Source: JBNFVY01 sp049943335
GTDB taxonomy: Bacteria; Pseudomonadota; Alphaproteobacteria; Rhodobacterales; Rhodobacteraceae
Assembly: GCF_049943335.1 (NCBI RefSeq)
Contig: NZ_JBNFVY010000012.1
Span: forward strand, 19,076 to 83,075
Reading direction: 5' to 3'
DNA: 64,000 nt
Below, in pieces: positions 1 to 8,238 of this stretch. Under the pieces are notes generated by a model. It made no database searches, was not told the DNA's origin, and was given only the letters and a program-made list of their open reading frames with translations. How positions within the stretch are numbered: position 1 is the first letter of the stretch; each line of letters begins with the position of its first letter. The translations under genes were made by a program, and so were the position numbers.

Positions 1-96
1 ACTTGCTACATAACTGCGCAAAATTGTTTCTAAACTTGCAATTGCACGGCGAATCCAGAAAGTTGTCGGAAGGTTTGGGTAGAGAGTTCACCACGC

Positions 97-837
97 ATGT
101 TATTGTCCCTTCGCTATTCTCGCGGCGAGTACGATGCCGTGTGGCACGATTTCCTTTTACGTTTGTCGCAAGAGCCGGGTTATGTGGATGACCCTGACTG
201 CGCTGCCCTGACCTTTGCAATCCTGACGCGCATGCGGCGAAACGTGGATATGATCGCCGCGCAGTTGCGCGAGGCGGGGTATCGCTTTGCGGCTGACACG
301 CCGCGCATGGCGACATTGGACAGGCACATGAATGCCCTGCGCAAAGCCAAGGCGCCGTTCACCGTCATTGCCTTTGCCGAAATTGTCGGGACCGTGGATT
401 TCCGCGCCGCCAGCGGCGACGGCGTGGCAAGCGGGCTGGGCCGGTATGATCCGCTGGTGTTTGATCCGGGCTATTTCGCCGCCGATTACGCGAACAAGGA
501 TTGGCGCGCGGCGCAAGAGGCCGCAACCCCCGGCAAGCTTGCCATGGATTTTTCGCCCGACGCGTTTCACAAGGCCAATGTGTCCGGCGGGGAAAGCTAC
601 GCCATTGATCTGCCGTGCGAGCGCGCCGATCCGATCGTGCGCCCTTTGGGCATCGCGTTTCTGCCGCTGATGCGTCAATCCATCGCGCAGGGCGGGTTTT
701 GGGGGATCAGCGCCCCGATCTGCGCGCAAACAGACGGGCAAACAGATTGGGACAACGCATCTGAAATAGCCGAAGGGCGCCGTCTGCCCGACAGCGCCCT
801 TCTGAAAGATATCCGAGCGGCCTTGCAGCCGTTTTAG
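97..837 (+). CDS. conserved hypothetical protein, function unknown
   Basis: A 246-residue cytoplasmic-looking protein with no signal peptide, membrane segment or motif that I recognise. The composition is that of a normal soluble protein, rich in Ala, Asp and Arg, and the reading frame shows the strong third-position G/C bias of its neighbours, so I read it as a real gene rather than the competing 272-residue frame on the other strand. It ends tail-to-tail with gcrA: its TAG stop and the gcrA TAA stop share bases. The start is the first ATG of the frame and there is no strong ribosome-binding site, so the true start could be further downstream. No function is proposed. Confidence 0.6.
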   Translation: MLLSLRYSRGEYDAVWHDFLLRLSQEPGYVDDPDCAALTFAILTRMRRNVDMIAAQLREAGYRFAADTPRMATLDRHMNALRKAKAPFTVIAFAEIVGTVDFRAASGDGVASGLGRYDPLVFDPGYFAADYANKDWRAAQEAATPGKLAMDFSPDAFHKANVSGGESYAIDLPCERADPIVRPLGIAFLPLMRQSIAQGGFWGISAPICAQTDGQTDWDNASEIAEGRRLPDSALLKDIRAALQPF

Positions 838-1409
838 CGACGGCGGTCGCGACGCGAGGACATCGGCTGGAACGCCACGCCGACATGGGCCTCGCAATAG
901 GGTTTGCCAGCCTGGGTCGCCAGCCCGCAGAACCAGAATTCGTCGGTGGCCGGATCGCCGATCGGCCATTTGCACGTCCGCTCGGTCAGTTCCATCAAGC
1001 TCAGTTTCTTGGCCTTTTTCTCGATCTCGCCCACCTTGGCCAGTGCCTCGGGGCTGATTTCATTGGCCGATGGCTGCGGGGGCAGGGGCTGGCCTGCCGG
1101 AATGATCTGGCGGCGCAGGTTGGTCGAACGGGGCGGTGGTGCGGCCGGTTCGGCGGCGGGCGGTTCGGCTTCGGGCTTTGCGGCGGGCTTGGCCTTGGCC
1201 TTGACGGCGGGCTTGGCCTTGGCCTCGGGCTTGGCCGGTTTGGCCGGGGCCGCACCAGCGCCCGAGCGGTTGGACAGGCCCAGCCGGTGCACCTTGCCGA
1301 TCACCGCGTTGCGCGTCACGCCGCCCAGTTCCTTGGCGATCTGGCTGGCCGATTGTCCTTCGGCCCACATCTTCTTCAGCGTTTCTACACGCTCATCGGT
1401 CCAGGACAT
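834..1409 (-). CDS. gcrA: GcrA family cell cycle regulator
   Basis: A 191-residue GcrA-type protein. GcrA is the alphaproteobacterial sigma-70 cofactor that activates promoters carrying GANTC sites methylated by CcrM. The N-terminal DNA-binding helices are clear (MSWTDERVETLKKMW at residues 1-15, then ASQIAKELGG and the RNAVIGKVHRLG stretch). A long Ala/Lys/Pro-rich linker (about residues 60-110) follows, then a C-terminal Cys-containing domain with CKWPIGDP, the polymerase-interacting part in the family. I chose the ATG at 1409 because it gives the family N terminus and is preceded by an AGGAGG-like site; ten extra upstream codons are possible. Transcribed away from the ABC permease gene. 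Confidence 0.93.
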   Translation of the reverse strand: MSWTDERVETLKKMWAEGQSASQIAKELGGVTRNAVIGKVHRLGLSNRSGAGAAPAKPAKPEAKAKPAVKAKAKPAAKPEAEPPAAEPAAPPPRSTNLRRQIIPAGQPLPPQPSANEISPEALAKVGEIEKKAKKLSLMELTERTCKWPIGDPATDEFWFCGLATQAGKPYCEAHVGVAFQPMSSRRDRRR

Positions 1410-1543
1410 TGCGTCCTCCTTTGGAAAAAAGCGACCCACGCGGGCGCTTGCCTGCGGGGTCTCTTTGGCTCATTCGTGTTTGGCTCTATTGTAATGGGCC
1501 TGCTGCAGGATACAAGACACAGCACGCAAAGGAGTGGGCAGGC

Positions 1544-2350
1544 ATGAGCAATACGACGACAGGAATGGGTGTTCGCCGGTTCGGGCGGGTCAATTGGCTG
1601 GGTCTGTGGACGCTGATCACGCGCGAGGTGCGCCGCTTCACGGCGGTCTGGACGCAGACCTTGCTGGCGCCTTTGGTGACCGCGGGCCTGTTTCTGGCGA
1701 TTTTCGCGCTGGCCATCGGGCCCAGCCGGGGCATGGTGCAGGGCGTGCCGTTCGTGATGTTCCTGGCGCCGGGTATCCTGACGATGACCGTCATCCAGAA
1801 CGCATTCACCAACACGTCGTCGTCGATCATGGTTTCAAAGGTGCAGGGCAATATCGTCGATACGCTGATGCCGCCCTTGTCGCCGCTGGAACTGGTCGTG
1901 GGCTATGCGGTGGGCGGGCTGGCGCGCGGGTTGACCGTGGCCATCGCGATCTGGCTGGGGCTGGCGCTGACGCTTGGCATGGGCCTGGCCCATCCGGGCT
2001 ATGCGCTGGCGTTCCTTGCGCTGGGGTCGGTGTTCATGGGCGCACTGGGTATCGTCGCGGGCATCATTGCCCAAAAGTTCGACCAGATGGCCGCCATCAC
2101 GAATTTCATCATCACGCCGCTCGCCTTTTTGTCGGGCACCTTCTATTCGGTCGCCGCGATGCCCGAGGCCTTGCAGATCATCACCCGCTTCAACCCGGTA
2201 TTTTACCTGATCAACGGTGTGCGCCATGGGATGATCGGCACCTCGGATGCGGATCCTGACCTGGGGCTGTTGGTGCTGGGGGTGGTGACGCTGGCGGTTC
2301 TGGCGCTGTGCTGGCGCTGGTTCAAGACCGGCTATCGATTGAAGAGCTGA
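1544..2350 (+). CDS. ABC-2 type transporter permease
   Basis: A 268-residue integral membrane protein of the ABC-2 (YadH/NodJ-like) permease family with about six hydrophobic segments. The family exports polysaccharides, drugs or lipids together with a separate ATPase. The start at 1544 follows an AAGGAG site and removes 45 implausible upstream residues. Family-like features include the MFLAPGILTMTVIQNAF stretch around residues 70-90 and the LAFLSGTFYSV segment near residue 190. No cognate ATPase gene lies in the window; the next gene begins two bases after its stop, so it appears to be the first gene of a run with the HAD phosphatase and SorC regulator. Substrate unknown. Confidence 0.85.
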   Translation: MSNTTTGMGVRRFGRVNWLGLWTLITREVRRFTAVWTQTLLAPLVTAGLFLAIFALAIGPSRGMVQGVPFVMFLAPGILTMTVIQNAFTNTSSSIMVSKVQGNIVDTLMPPLSPLELVVGYAVGGLARGLTVAIAIWLGLALTLGMGLAHPGYALAFLALGSVFMGALGIVAGIIAQKFDQMAAITNFIITPLAFLSGTFYSVAAMPEALQIITRFNPVFYLINGVRHGMIGTSDADPDLGLLVLGVVTLAVLALCWRWFKTGYRLKS

Positions 2351-2351
2351 C

Positions 2352-3026
2352 ATGCCCGACTTTGATCTTGTGATTTTCGACTGCGACGGGGTTCTGATCG
2401 ACAGCGAGGTGATCTCGGCCCGCATGTTGATCCAGGAATTGCGCAGCTACGCCGTTGCGGTCGATATCGCCTATGTCGCGCGCCATTTCCTGGGGCGCAG
2501 CTATTCTGCGGTTCTATCGCAGATCCGAACCGACTTCGGGGTGGATTTGCCGGACGGGTTCGAAGCCGACTATCGCGCGCGCCTGCTTGCCGCCTTTGCC
2601 CGTGACCTGCGGATCATGCCCGGCGTGGCGGCGGTGATCGATGCCCTGGCGGTTCCCTATTGCCTGGCCACATCCTCCAGCCCCGAACGTTTGGCGACAT
2701 CGCTGCAGATCGTGGGGCTGACGCAAGCGTTCGCAGGCCGGTGCACCACGACAAGCGAGGTCGCCAACGGCAAACCCGCGCCTGACATCTTTTTGCACGC
2801 GGCCGGCAAAATGGGGGCCGATCCGGCGCGCTGCCTTGTCATCGAAGATTCGTTTTCCGGCATTGCCGCCGGGCTGGCCGCGGGCATGACGGTCTGGCGC
2901 TATGTCGGGGGCAGCCACCTGCACGGGCTTGACCTGCCGCCCGCCGCCGGGGCCCGCCCGCACAGGGAATTTGCATCCTACGGCGAATTCTTTCATTTAT
3001 CACATGGGCTCGGTGGGAAGGGATAG
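2352..3026 (+). CDS. HAD-IA family phosphatase (beta-phosphoglucomutase-like)
   Basis: A 224-residue haloacid-dehalogenase superfamily hydrolase. All four HAD motifs are present: the nucleophile DCDGV (Asp10 and Asp12), the Ser of ATSSSP (about residue 109), the Lys of GKPAPD (about residue 139), and VIEDSFSG with the Mg-binding acids (about residues 163-170). The alpha-helical cap between motifs I and II fits subfamily IA, which dephosphorylates small sugar phosphates. It sits between an ABC-2 permease and the SorC regulator with gaps of only one to three bases, upstream of the polyol operon. A polyol- or sugar-phosphate phosphatase role is plausible but is inferred from context only. Confidence 0.85.
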   Translation: MPDFDLVIFDCDGVLIDSEVISARMLIQELRSYAVAVDIAYVARHFLGRSYSAVLSQIRTDFGVDLPDGFEADYRARLLAAFARDLRIMPGVAAVIDALAVPYCLATSSSPERLATSLQIVGLTQAFAGRCTTTSEVANGKPAPDIFLHAAGKMGADPARCLVIEDSFSGIAAGLAAGMTVWRYVGGSHLHGLDLPPAAGARPHREFASYGEFFHLSHGLGGKG

Positions 3027-3029
3027 GCA

Positions 3030-3986
3030 ATGGCCGCTGGTGTTGGCGACGAAGATGATGTTCCTGCGCGCGACCTTGCGGTGCGGGCGGCTTGGATGTC
3101 GCTGGTCGGGGGGCTGACCCAGGACCAGATCGCACGCGAGCTTGGGATTTCGCGCCAGCGCGCGCAGCGGTTGTACGCCCGCGCCCAAAGCGAAGGGCTG
3201 GTGCGCGTGCGCATTGAACACCCGGTCGCGGAATGCCTGGAACTGGAACGGGCGCTGAAATCCCGCTTCCATCTGAGCCGCGCGCGCGTGTCGCCCAGTA
3301 TCGGCCCCCAATCCGACGTGTTGCCCGGCCTGGCGGCCTTTGCCGCGCCCGCGCTGGAGCGGATTTTCCAGGCCGATGTGCCGTCCGTCGTCGCGCTTGG
3401 CACAGGGCGAACGCTGCGCATGGTGATCGACCGCATGCTCAGTCTGGACGGCAGCCAGCACAAGCTGGTTTCGTTGATCGGCAACGTCGCCCCAGACGGA
3501 TCGGGATCGTTCTACGAGGTTATCTTCCGACTCGCCGAAAAGACGAATGCGCCCCATTATCCGATGTCCGCCCCTGTTTTTTCCACGTCGCTGGACGAGC
3601 GCGATCTTTATCGCAGCCTGCCCCATGTCAGCGCCACGATGGCGCTTGCCCGCTCGGCCGACCTGGCCATTGTCGGGATCGGGCAGATGGACGAAACCGC
3701 GCCCTTGTTGGTGGATCGGTTTATTTCGCACGACGATCTGCGCGAATTGATGGATGCCGGCGCAGTGGGCGAAATTTGCGGCCAAGTGTTTGATGGCCAA
3801 GGCAATCTCATCGATCATCCGGTGAATGACTGGTCCGTTGGCATCGTCGTTCCGGGCGGCCAGGTGCCGCTGCATTGCATCGCGGGCGGCCCCAGCAAGC
3901 TGGCCGCTTTGCGCGCCGCGCTGGCCGGAAACCTGCTGGATGCCCTGACCACGGACGAAACGACCGCGCGCGCGCTTTTGGGCTGA
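3030..3986 (+). CDS. SorC family sugar-binding transcriptional regulator
   Basis: A 318-residue SorC/DeoR-type regulator. The N-terminal helix-turn-helix is visible at about residues 28-55 (GLTQDQIARELGISRQRAQR). The rest is the sugar-phosphate-isomerase-like effector domain (TGRTLRMVIDRML, then GIGQMDETAPLL and a C-terminal CIAGGPSK). It lies directly before the smo genes in the same direction, so it is the likely regulator of sorbitol/mannitol uptake and oxidation. The palindrome 66 bases after its stop is the obvious candidate target. Effector (a polyol, ketose or its phosphate) cannot be read from sequence. Confidence 0.9.
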   Translation: MAAGVGDEDDVPARDLAVRAAWMSLVGGLTQDQIARELGISRQRAQRLYARAQSEGLVRVRIEHPVAECLELERALKSRFHLSRARVSPSIGPQSDVLPGLAAFAAPALERIFQADVPSVVALGTGRTLRMVIDRMLSLDGSQHKLVSLIGNVAPDGSGSFYEVIFRLAEKTNAPHYPMSAPVFSTSLDERDLYRSLPHVSATMALARSADLAIVGIGQMDETAPLLVDRFISHDDLRELMDAGAVGEICGQVFDGQGNLIDHPVNDWSVGIVVPGGQVPLHCIAGGPSKLAALRAALAGNLLDALTTDETTARALLG

Positions 3987-4011
3987 TCTCTGCGACTGGG
4001 AAATTTCCATG

Positions 4012-4040
4012 TTGACAAGTCGCAGGCCCATGGATGAATA
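4012..4040 (+). promoter_or_regulatory. candidate sigma-70-type promoter of the smo operon
   Basis: A perfect TTGACA hexamer at 4012-4017 is followed, after 17 bases, by TGAATA at 4035-4040. This places a start of transcription about 40 bases before the smoE start codon. The -35 is strong and the -10 weak, as expected for a regulated promoter. Not experimentally supported. Confidence 0.5.
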
Positions 4041-4051
4041 TTTGCCCACGG

Positions 4052-4069
4052 GATGAACAAATGCTCATC
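4052..4069 (+). promoter_or_regulatory. candidate operator palindrome before smoE
   Basis: GATGAACAAATGCTCATC is an imperfect 18-bp palindrome (seven of nine half-site positions match). It lies just after the predicted promoter and before the smoE ribosome-binding site. A related half-copy, GATGAATATTTG, begins at 4033 and overlaps the -10. The spacing suits a SorC-type regulator encoded just upstream. Confidence 0.45.
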
Positions 4070-4088
4070 CACACTTGGGAGGATACCT

Positions 4089-5393
4089 ATGACCTATTCG
4101 TTCCGCGCCCTCATGGGGGCGTGCGCTTTTGGCGCTTTGGCCACCGGGGCCGTTGCCGAAACGCTGACCATCGCCACCGTGAACAACGGCGATATGATCC
4201 GCATGCAGGGGTACACCGACGATTTCACCGCCAAGACCGGGCACGAAGTCGAATGGGTGACACTGGAAGAGAACGTGCTGCGTCAGCGTGTGACCACCGA
4301 CATTTCCACAAAGGGCGGCGCTTTTGACGTCATGACGATCGGCATGTACGAAACGCCGATCTGGAGCGCCAACGGCTGGCTGGTGCCGCTGGACGATCTG
4401 TCCGAAGACTATGACGCCGCAGACATCCTGCCCGCCATGGTTGGCGGGCTGAGCTATGAGGGCACACTTTATGCCGCGCCGTTCTATGGCGAAAGCTCGA
4501 TGATCATGTATCGCAAAGACCTGATGGAAAAGGCGGGGCTGGAAATGCCCGATGCGCCCACCTGGGCCTTTGTGCGCGAAGCCGCTGCGGCGATGACCGA
4601 CCGCGAAAACGAAATCAACGGTATCTGCCTGCGCGGCAAGGCCGGCTGGGGCGAAGGCGGCGCATTCATCACCGCGATGTCCAATTCGTTCGGTGCGCGC
4701 TGGTTCGACATGGACTGGAACGCGCAGTTCGACACCCAGCCCTGGAAAGACACGCTGGAATTCTACGTCGGCATGATGCAAGAATCCGGCCCTCCGGGCT
4801 ATGCGACCAACGGGTTCAACGAAAACCTGTCGCTGTTCCAGCAGGGCAAGTGTGGCATGTGGATCGACGCGACCGTCGCGGCGTCTTTCGTGACCAACCC
4901 CGACGATTCCACCGTGGCTGACAGCGTCGGCTTTGCGCTGGCCCCCGACAACGGTCTGGGCAAACGTTCGAACTGGCTGTGGGCATGGGCATTGGCCATT
5001 CCGGCCGGGTCGCAAAAGGTGGACGCGGCCAAGCAGTTCGTCGAATGGGCAACGTCGAAGGACTATATCGCCATGGTCGCCGCCAAGGAAAGCTGGGCCA
5101 ACGTGCCGCCGGGTGCGCGCACGTCGCTGTATGAAAACCCGAACTACAAAAGCGTGCCCTTTGCACAGATGACGCTGGATTCGATCCTGTCAGCCGATCC
5201 CAACAATTCGACCGTCGAACCGACGCCCTATGTTGGTGTCCAGTTCGCCGCGATCCCCGAGTTTGCGGGCATCGCCACCGAGGTCAGCCAGGAATTTTCG
5301 GCCGTCTATGCAGGTCAGCAAACCATCGAAGAAGCGTTGGAAAAGGCGCAGGACCTGACCAACGATGCAATGGAAGCCGCGGGCTACCGGTAA
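4089..5393 (+). CDS. smoE: sorbitol/mannitol ABC transporter substrate-binding protein
   Basis: A 434-residue periplasmic solute-binding protein of the family-1 extracellular binding proteins. The N-terminal signal peptide runs to about residue 24 (cleavage after ATGAVA). The mature part shows the family pattern with many aromatic ligand-binding residues (YAAPFYGESSMIMYR around residue 130). I chose the ATG at 4089, which follows a GGGAGG site and begins a proper signal peptide; an upstream in-frame ATG at 4053 would add twelve residues. It captures hexitols for SmoF, SmoG and SmoK. A stable hairpin follows it and probably raises its dose relative to the downstream genes. Confidence 0.92.
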   Translation: MTYSFRALMGACAFGALATGAVAETLTIATVNNGDMIRMQGYTDDFTAKTGHEVEWVTLEENVLRQRVTTDISTKGGAFDVMTIGMYETPIWSANGWLVPLDDLSEDYDAADILPAMVGGLSYEGTLYAAPFYGESSMIMYRKDLMEKAGLEMPDAPTWAFVREAAAAMTDRENEINGICLRGKAGWGEGGAFITAMSNSFGARWFDMDWNAQFDTQPWKDTLEFYVGMMQESGPPGYATNGFNENLSLFQQGKCGMWIDATVAASFVTNPDDSTVADSVGFALAPDNGLGKRSNWLWAWALAIPAGSQKVDAAKQFVEWATSKDYIAMVAAKESWANVPPGARTSLYENPNYKSVPFAQMTLDSILSADPNNSTVEPTPYVGVQFAAIPEFAGIATEVSQEFSAVYAGQQTIEEALEKAQDLTNDAMEAAGYR

Positions 5394-5410
5394 CAGACGC
5401 TCCGGCGTCT

Positions 5411-5442
5411 GCCGGGGGGCAGACCTTCCGCTGCCCCCCGGC
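5411..5442 (+). other. strong intra-operon hairpin between smoE and smoF
   Basis: The arms GCCGGGGGGCAG (5411-5422) and CTGCCCCCCGGC (5431-5442) are exact reverse complements around an eight-base loop. There is no proper U-run after it, so it is more likely an mRNA-stabilising or partial-termination element than a full terminator. Such hairpins are typical after the binding-protein gene of ABC operons. Confidence 0.75.
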
Positions 5443-5512
5443 CTTTCACAAGACCCCGCGATCTTTCGATCATCATCCGAGGCGGTAGCCCCGCCAACGA
5501 CGGAGGTACCCC

Positions 5513-6379
5513 ATGGCGACCCAACATTCCCGCACCGCGGCCCGCATGATGATGGCCCCAGCCGTGATCCTGCTTTTGGGCTGGATGCTTGTGCCCTTGT
5601 CGATGACGCTGCTGTTTTCGTTCAAGAGATACCTGCCCTTGCGCGGCGGCGATCTGGGCTGGGTCGGATTCGAAAACTACGTGCGCTTCATCAGTTCCAG
5701 CAGTTTCTGGCCCAGCGTGCAGACCACGCTGATGATCGTCGGGGGGGTGCTGGTGATCACCCTGGTACTTGGCGTGATCTTGGCGCTGCTGCTGGATCAG
5801 CCGATGTGGGGACAAGGCGTGGTTCGTATCCTTGTCATCGCCCCGTTCTTCGTGATGCCCACCGTATCGGCCCTGGTCTGGAAGAACATGTTCATGGATC
5901 CTGTGAACGGGCTTCTGGCGCATCTTTGGAAATTCTTTGGCGCAACGCCAGTGCAATGGCTCAGCCAGGAATCGCTGCAGTCGATCATCATGATCGTCAG
6001 CTGGCAATGGCTGCCCTTTGCCACGCTGATCTTGCTGACGGCGGTGCAGTCGCTGGACAGCGAACAGCTGGAAGCGGCCGAAATGGACGGCGCCCCGTTC
6101 ATCAAGCGGTTCTGGTACATCATCCTGCCGCATCTGGCGCGCTCGATCACCATCGTGATCCTGATCCAGACGATCTTTCTTCTGTCGATCTTCGCCGAAA
6201 TCTTCGTGACCACCGGGGGTGCCTTTGGCACCAAGACCCTGACCTACCTGATCTTCCAGCGCGTGCTGGAAAGCCAGAACGTGGGGCTGGGATCGGCTGG
6301 CGGTGTCTATGCAATCATTCTGGCCAACATCGTTGCCATCTTCCTGATGCGCATCGTCGGCAAGAACCTGGACGCGTAA
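5513..6379 (+). CDS. smoF: sorbitol/mannitol ABC transporter permease
   Basis: A 288-residue inner-membrane permease of the MalF/UgpA type, with about six transmembrane helices. The EAA loop that docks on the ATPase is visible as EAAEMDGAPFIKRFWYIILP at about residues 188-207. The first helix begins near residue 15 (VILLLGWMLVPLSMTLL). It follows smoE after a 119-base spacer that holds the hairpin, and is twelve bases before smoG. It forms the channel with SmoG for polyol import. Confidence 0.93.
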   Translation: MATQHSRTAARMMMAPAVILLLGWMLVPLSMTLLFSFKRYLPLRGGDLGWVGFENYVRFISSSSFWPSVQTTLMIVGGVLVITLVLGVILALLLDQPMWGQGVVRILVIAPFFVMPTVSALVWKNMFMDPVNGLLAHLWKFFGATPVQWLSQESLQSIIMIVSWQWLPFATLILLTAVQSLDSEQLEAAEMDGAPFIKRFWYIILPHLARSITIVILIQTIFLLSIFAEIFVTTGGAFGTKTLTYLIFQRVLESQNVGLGSAGGVYAIILANIVAIFLMRIVGKNLDA

Positions 6380-6391
6380 GGAGCCCGAGCC

Positions 6392-7222
6392 ATGGCACGT
6401 GCCGTCACGACCCAACGCAAGATGCTCAATACTGCGGTCGCCTGGGGGGTTGGTCTGCTGATCTTCTTTCCGATCCTGTGGACAATCCTGACCAGCTTCA
6501 AGACCGAAGCCCAGGCCATCGCCGATCCGCCCATCTTTCTGTTCTTTGACTGGACGCTGGAAAACTATTCGGTGGTGCAGGAACGTTCGAACTATATGAA
6601 ATATCTGTGGAATTCGGTGATCATCGCGGGCGGATCGACCGTGCTGGGGGTGATCGTCGCGGTGCCGGCGGCCTGGTCGATGGCCTTTGTGCCATCGAAA
6701 CGCACCAAGGACATCCTGCTGTGGATGCTGTCCACGAAAATGTTGCCCGCGGTGGGCGTGCTCTATCCGATCTACCTGATCTTCATCAAACTGGGCATCC
6801 TGGACAGCCGCATTGGCCTGACCCTGGTGCTGATGCTGATCAACCTGCCGATCATCGTGTGGATGCTCTACACCTACTTCAAGGAAATTCCGGGTGAAAT
6901 TCTGGAAGCTGCCCGCATGGATGGGGCGTCGCTGCGCGAAGAAATCCTGTACGTCCTGACGCCGATGGCGGTGCCGGGAATTGCGTCGACCATCCTTCTG
7001 AACTTTATCCTGGCCTGGAACGAAGCCTTCTGGACGCTGAACCTGACCGCGGCAAATGCCGCGCCGCTGACGGCCTTTATCGCCAGCTATTCCAGCCCCG
7101 AAGGCCTGTTCTTTGCCAAGCTCAGCGCGGCCAGCACCATGGCCATTGCCCCGATCCTGATCCTTGGCTGGTTCAGCCAGAAACAACTTGTCCGCGGCCT
7201 GACCTTTGGCGCAGTGAAATAA
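6392..7222 (+). CDS. smoG: sorbitol/mannitol ABC transporter permease
   Basis: A 276-residue permease of the MalG/UgpE type, the partner of SmoF. About six membrane helices are present, and the EAA loop reads EAARMDGASLREEILYVLTP at about residues 170-189. The end (LVRGLTFGAVK) is the standard C terminus of this family. Good ribosome-binding site (AAGGAG) upstream. Within the operon smoE-smoF-smoG-smoK-smoS-mtlK. Confidence 0.93.
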   Translation: MARAVTTQRKMLNTAVAWGVGLLIFFPILWTILTSFKTEAQAIADPPIFLFFDWTLENYSVVQERSNYMKYLWNSVIIAGGSTVLGVIVAVPAAWSMAFVPSKRTKDILLWMLSTKMLPAVGVLYPIYLIFIKLGILDSRIGLTLVLMLINLPIIVWMLYTYFKEIPGEILEAARMDGASLREEILYVLTPMAVPGIASTILLNFILAWNEAFWTLNLTAANAAPLTAFIASYSSPEGLFFAKLSAASTMAIAPILILGWFSQKQLVRGLTFGAVK

Positions 7223-7233
7223 GGAGAACGCAC

Positions 7234-8238
7234 ATGGGACGCATAACGCTCGATAAGGTGCGCAAGGCTTTTGGCGAAATCGAAGTCATTCCACCGCTGG
7301 ACCTGACCATCGAAGACGGAGAGTTCGTTGTCTTCGTCGGGCCGTCGGGATGCGGGAAATCCACGCTGCTGCGACTGATCGCGGGGCTAGAAGATGTCTC
7401 GGGCGGGGAAATCCGCATCAATGGGAAAGATGCCACCAACGTGCCGCCCGCCAAGCGCGGCTTGGCGATGGTGTTCCAGAGCTATGCGCTCTACCCCCAC
7501 ATGTCCGTGCGCAAGAACATCGCCTTTCCCATGAAAATGGCCGGTGTGCCGCAGGACGAACAGGACAAGCGCATTGCCGCGGCGGCGGCGGCGCTGAACC
7601 TGACCGATTACCTGGATCGCCGCCCCGGCCAGTTGTCGGGCGGGCAGCGTCAGCGCGTGGCCATCGGGCGCGCCATCGTGCGCGAACCTGACGCCTTTCT
7701 GTTTGACGAACCGCTGTCCAATCTTGATGCCGCCCTGCGGGTTGGCATGCGCATGGAAATCAGCGAACTGCACAAAAAGCTGGCCACAACGATGGTCTAT
7801 GTCACCCACGACCAGGTCGAAGCGATGACCATGGCCGACAAGATCGTGGTGCTTCATGCCGGCGTGATCGAACAGGTCGGCAGCCCGCTTGATCTCTATC
7901 GTGCCCCGCGCAACAAATTCGTGGCCGGGTTCATCGGCTCGCCCAAGATGAATTTCATCGAAGGCGCCGAAGCCGCCAAGCACGGCGCGCATAGCGTTGG
8001 CGTGCGCCCTGAACATCTGGCCGCCTCGCCCAGCGAAGGCACCTGGAAAGGCACGGTCGGGGTCAGTGAACACCTTGGATCGGACACGTTCCTGCATATC
8101 CACGACACCGGCCTTGCTGACACGATCACGGTGCGGGTGGGGGGCGAATTTGGGCTCCATCACGGTGACACGGTGTATCTCACGCCCCAGCTCGACAAGA
8201 TCCACAAATTCCAGGCTGACGGGCTGCGGATCGAATGA
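7234..8238 (+). CDS. smoK: sorbitol/mannitol ABC transporter ATP-binding protein
   Basis: A 334-residue MalK/UgpC-type ATPase that powers SmoEFG. All motifs are canonical: Walker A GPSGCGKST (about residues 36-44), Q-loop VFQSYALYPH, signature LSGGQRQR (about 134-141), Walker B FLFDEPLSNLD and switch VTHDQVEAM. A C-terminal TOBE domain follows from about residue 235 (VGVRPEHL). Its last four bases overlap the start of smoS (ATGA), so the two are translationally coupled. Contrast with the non-canonical glycerol ATPases at 32-34 kb. Confidence 0.94.
   Translation: MGRITLDKVRKAFGEIEVIPPLDLTIEDGEFVVFVGPSGCGKSTLLRLIAGLEDVSGGEIRINGKDATNVPPAKRGLAMVFQSYALYPHMSVRKNIAFPMKMAGVPQDEQDKRIAAAAAALNLTDYLDRRPGQLSGGQRQRVAIGRAIVREPDAFLFDEPLSNLDAALRVGMRMEISELHKKLATTMVYVTHDQVEAMTMADKIVVLHAGVIEQVGSPLDLYRAPRNKFVAGFIGSPKMNFIEGAEAAKHGAHSVGVRPEHLAASPSEGTWKGTVGVSEHLGSDTFLHIHDTGLADTITVRVGGEFGLHHGDTVYLTPQLDKIHKFQADGLRIE

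Noticed and set aside
5384..7186. 600-codon open frame on the minus strand across smoF and smoG
   Set aside because: It is the shadow of two real permease genes; its protein is rich in His, Gln, Asp and Arg in a way typical of antisense frames in high G+C DNA, and it matches nothing.
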